From: Robertkochia marina
GTDB lineage: Bacteria > Bacteroidota > Bacteroidia > Flavobacteriales > Flavobacteriaceae
DNA: 64,000 nt
Assembly: GCF_004799345.1 (NCBI RefSeq)
Contig: NZ_SSMC01000001.1
Location: 434,001 to 498,000, forward strand
Direction: 5' to 3'
The notes below the pieces were generated by a model, which was not told the origin of the DNA, did no database searches, and worked only from the letters and a program-made list of their open reading frames with translations. This document shows, in pieces, positions 62,712 to 64,000 of this stretch. Both the position numbers and the translations under genes were made by a program. Within the stretch, counting starts at the first letter, position 1. The number at the start of each line of letters is the position of its first letter.

Positions 62712-63946
62712 TTTCTTCTTTTAATTAAGGGGGTGGCATCCACCAAGGCATCAGGGGTAAAAACAGGGGATACCTTTTCGGAAAAATCGATCATATCAAC
62801 GAAGAGGCTTCTCAGCAGCACCAGGGTCTCCGGGGTACGGTTAACCACATAGGAAAACAATTTGACCGGACGGTAAGGCACATCGCCCACACCATCTTTA
62901 TTCAAGTCATACCCGGTATATTCACTCCAGTAATTGCCGTGAAAAGTATTGTCGTTCATGCTGTTATTGTAGGATACATCAAAGGAGTTGCTCAGAAAGT
63001 TATTCCGGGTGAAGATATTGGTATAACATGCCCCCAGCACTTTTACTGCCCACCCGTTACTTATAAAGTCATTGCTATCGTAATGAACCCGGTTTGAACC
63101 CTCTATATTGATGCCTACCGTATTTTGTTCAAAAACATTCCCCTTTATTTCAGAATCGTTGATCTCCTTGAGCAACAATCCAAAAGAAGCGGTACCCCAG
63201 TTCTTCAGGAAATGGTTATCAAACATTTTGATATGTTTGGAGAACATCACGGCTACACCTGCCCCATTGTCCTTGAAAACATTGTTGATATAGGTATCGT
63301 TATTGGAGAACATAAAATGCAGGCCATACCGGAGGTTCCCCTTACTGGTGTTATCCTTGATCAGGATATGATCAGAGAACTCGAGGTAGATGCCATCTCT
63401 TACCCCCTCTACGGAATTATCCAGAACTTTTACCTCATGGGAATACCAGAGATGGATACCATTGCCGGAACTGTATTCATCGGTGGCATCACCGGTAATC
63501 TTGTTTCCGGAAATAATGCCTTTATTACTTTTCTCTAAAAAAATACCGAAGAATAGCTTTTCGAAGACCATATTCTTTATCAGAAAGTTCTCACAACGAA
63601 CCATTCGAATGGCAGCATGATCGCTGGTATAGCTGGTACCTACATTTCTTATGAGCAACCCTTCAATATGCACATTATCGGCGACCACTCTGATGATTTC
63701 TCCCTGATCTTCCCCATCGATCACCGGAAGGCCTTCGCCCATCAGGGTCACCGGTTTATCGATCAGCAGGTTATACTCCTTATACACCCCCGCTCTCACA
63801 AGAATGGTATCTCCTGCTGCGGCCTGCTCCAGGGCTGCTTTCACGGAATATACCGGGCCATCGGGGCTCACGATAAGGGTGCCTGCCGTTACCGGAATAC
63901 CCAGCAGCAAGAAAATGAAGGCAATATATCTCTGGAGTAAGATCAT
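62708..63946 (-). CDS. nosD: Nitrous oxide reductase family maturation protein NosD
   Basis: The 412-residue protein has a signal peptide (ILLQRYIAFIFLLLGIPVTAG) and a right-handed beta-helix built of short Asn/Asp/Gly-rich repeats (IEGLLIRNVG, GNGIHLWYSHEVKVLDN, GLHFMFSNNDTYINN). NosD works in the periplasm in CuZ assembly of N2O reductase. The frame opens 9 codons earlier, but the start at 63946 directly follows the stop of the preceding gene and gives a proper signal peptide. Confidence 0.93.
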   Translation of the reverse strand: MILLQRYIAFIFLLLGIPVTAGTLIVSPDGPVYSVKAALEQAAAGDTILVRAGVYKEYNLLIDKPVTLMGEGLPVIDGEDQGEIIRVVADNVHIEGLLIRNVGTSYTSDHAAIRMVRCENFLIKNMVFEKLFFGIFLEKSNKGIISGNKITGDATDEYSSGNGIHLWYSHEVKVLDNSVEGVRDGIYLEFSDHILIKDNTSKGNLRYGLHFMFSNNDTYINNVFKDNGAGVAVMFSKHIKMFDNHFLKNWGTASFGLLLKEINDSEIKGNVFEQNTVGINIEGSNRVHYDSNDFISNGWAVKVLGACYTNIFTRNNFLSNSFDVSYNNSMNDNTFHGNYWSEYTGYDLNKDGVGDVPYRPVKLFSYVVNRTPETLVLLRSLFVDMIDFSEKVSPVFTPDALVDATPLIKRRK

Positions 63947-63947
63947 T

Positions 63948-64000
63948 TTAATATGATTTAGGTTCAGGACCAACAGGGTGGAGTTGCTTTTCTAACAATT
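63948..64000 (-). CDS. C-terminal end of the gene preceding nosD (cut by window edge)
   Basis: On the minus strand a frame runs from the window edge to a TAA at 63948-63950, ending LLEKQLHPVGPEPKSY. The stop is one base before the nosD ATG, as expected for an operon neighbour. In related clusters this position is held by nosL or another nos gene, but 16 residues are too few to decide. Confidence 0.45.
   Translation of the reverse strand, partial: LLEKQLHPVGPEPKSY

Overview
The window is chromosomal DNA from a member of the Bacteroidota, most likely a marine Flavobacteriaceae bacterium. The evidence is the gene content (DUF423, SemiSWEET next to leuS, an IPExxxVDY protein, DUF6155, CrtY-type lycopene cyclase, Nos maturation genes, a TonB receptor with a carboxypeptidase-like N-terminal domain, DUF1080 proteins) and repeated Bacteroidota-type promoters (TTG, about 18-21 nt, TAnnTTTG). 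Most of it is ordinary core genome with short operons. There is no prophage, CRISPR array or intact insertion sequence.

Layout. 0-10 kb: end of hemD, pckA, DUF423, a saccharopine dehydrogenase-like gene with an Lrp regulator, a membrane zinc peptidase, alanine dehydrogenase, and leuS-SemiSWEET. 10-18.7 kb: two divergent operons that together look like an envelope 3-keto-glycoside pathway: GMC dehydrogenase and its small subunit; then TIM-barrel protein, MFS permease, Gfo/Idh oxidoreductase, second TIM-barrel protein and two DUF1080 lipoproteins. 18.7-28 kb: pyk, acpP-fabF-rnc, purN-rnhA, a START protein, a PfkB kinase and a long PurF-like protein.

27.9-29.9 kb is the most striking region. 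About 2 kb with no plausible protein gene holds eight copies of a 72-74 nt unit on the plus strand. Each has a TAnnTTTA promoter element at fixed distance, an invariant 43-nt 5' part and a rho-independent terminator, and the last seven copies recur every 225-226 bp. It reads as a tandem array of small-RNA genes, each with its own promoter and terminator.

30-45 kb: a Tat-exported Gfo/Idh protein, a radical SAM protein, a tetR-tolC-MFP-RND efflux operon with a palindromic operator, crtE/crtY, and a metal module (TonB receptor, DtxR-type regulator, ZIP transporter) with a candidate shared operator. 45-54.6 kb: three related exported DsrE-fold proteins, a DUF6155 protein, dispersed repeats, feoA-feoB plus a 51-residue Cys-rich Feo partner, a DUF4198 protein, an SCO protein and rseP. 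54.6-64 kb: tRNA-Asn followed by three 156-bp tandem repeats carrying a piece of the tRNA 3' end, an acetyltransferase-like gene, an MFS-ROK-GH9 glucan-use operon, and nosD-nosF-nosY running off the right edge.

All calls were made by reading the sequence. No database search was run, so family names rest on motif recognition and functions within families are inferred.
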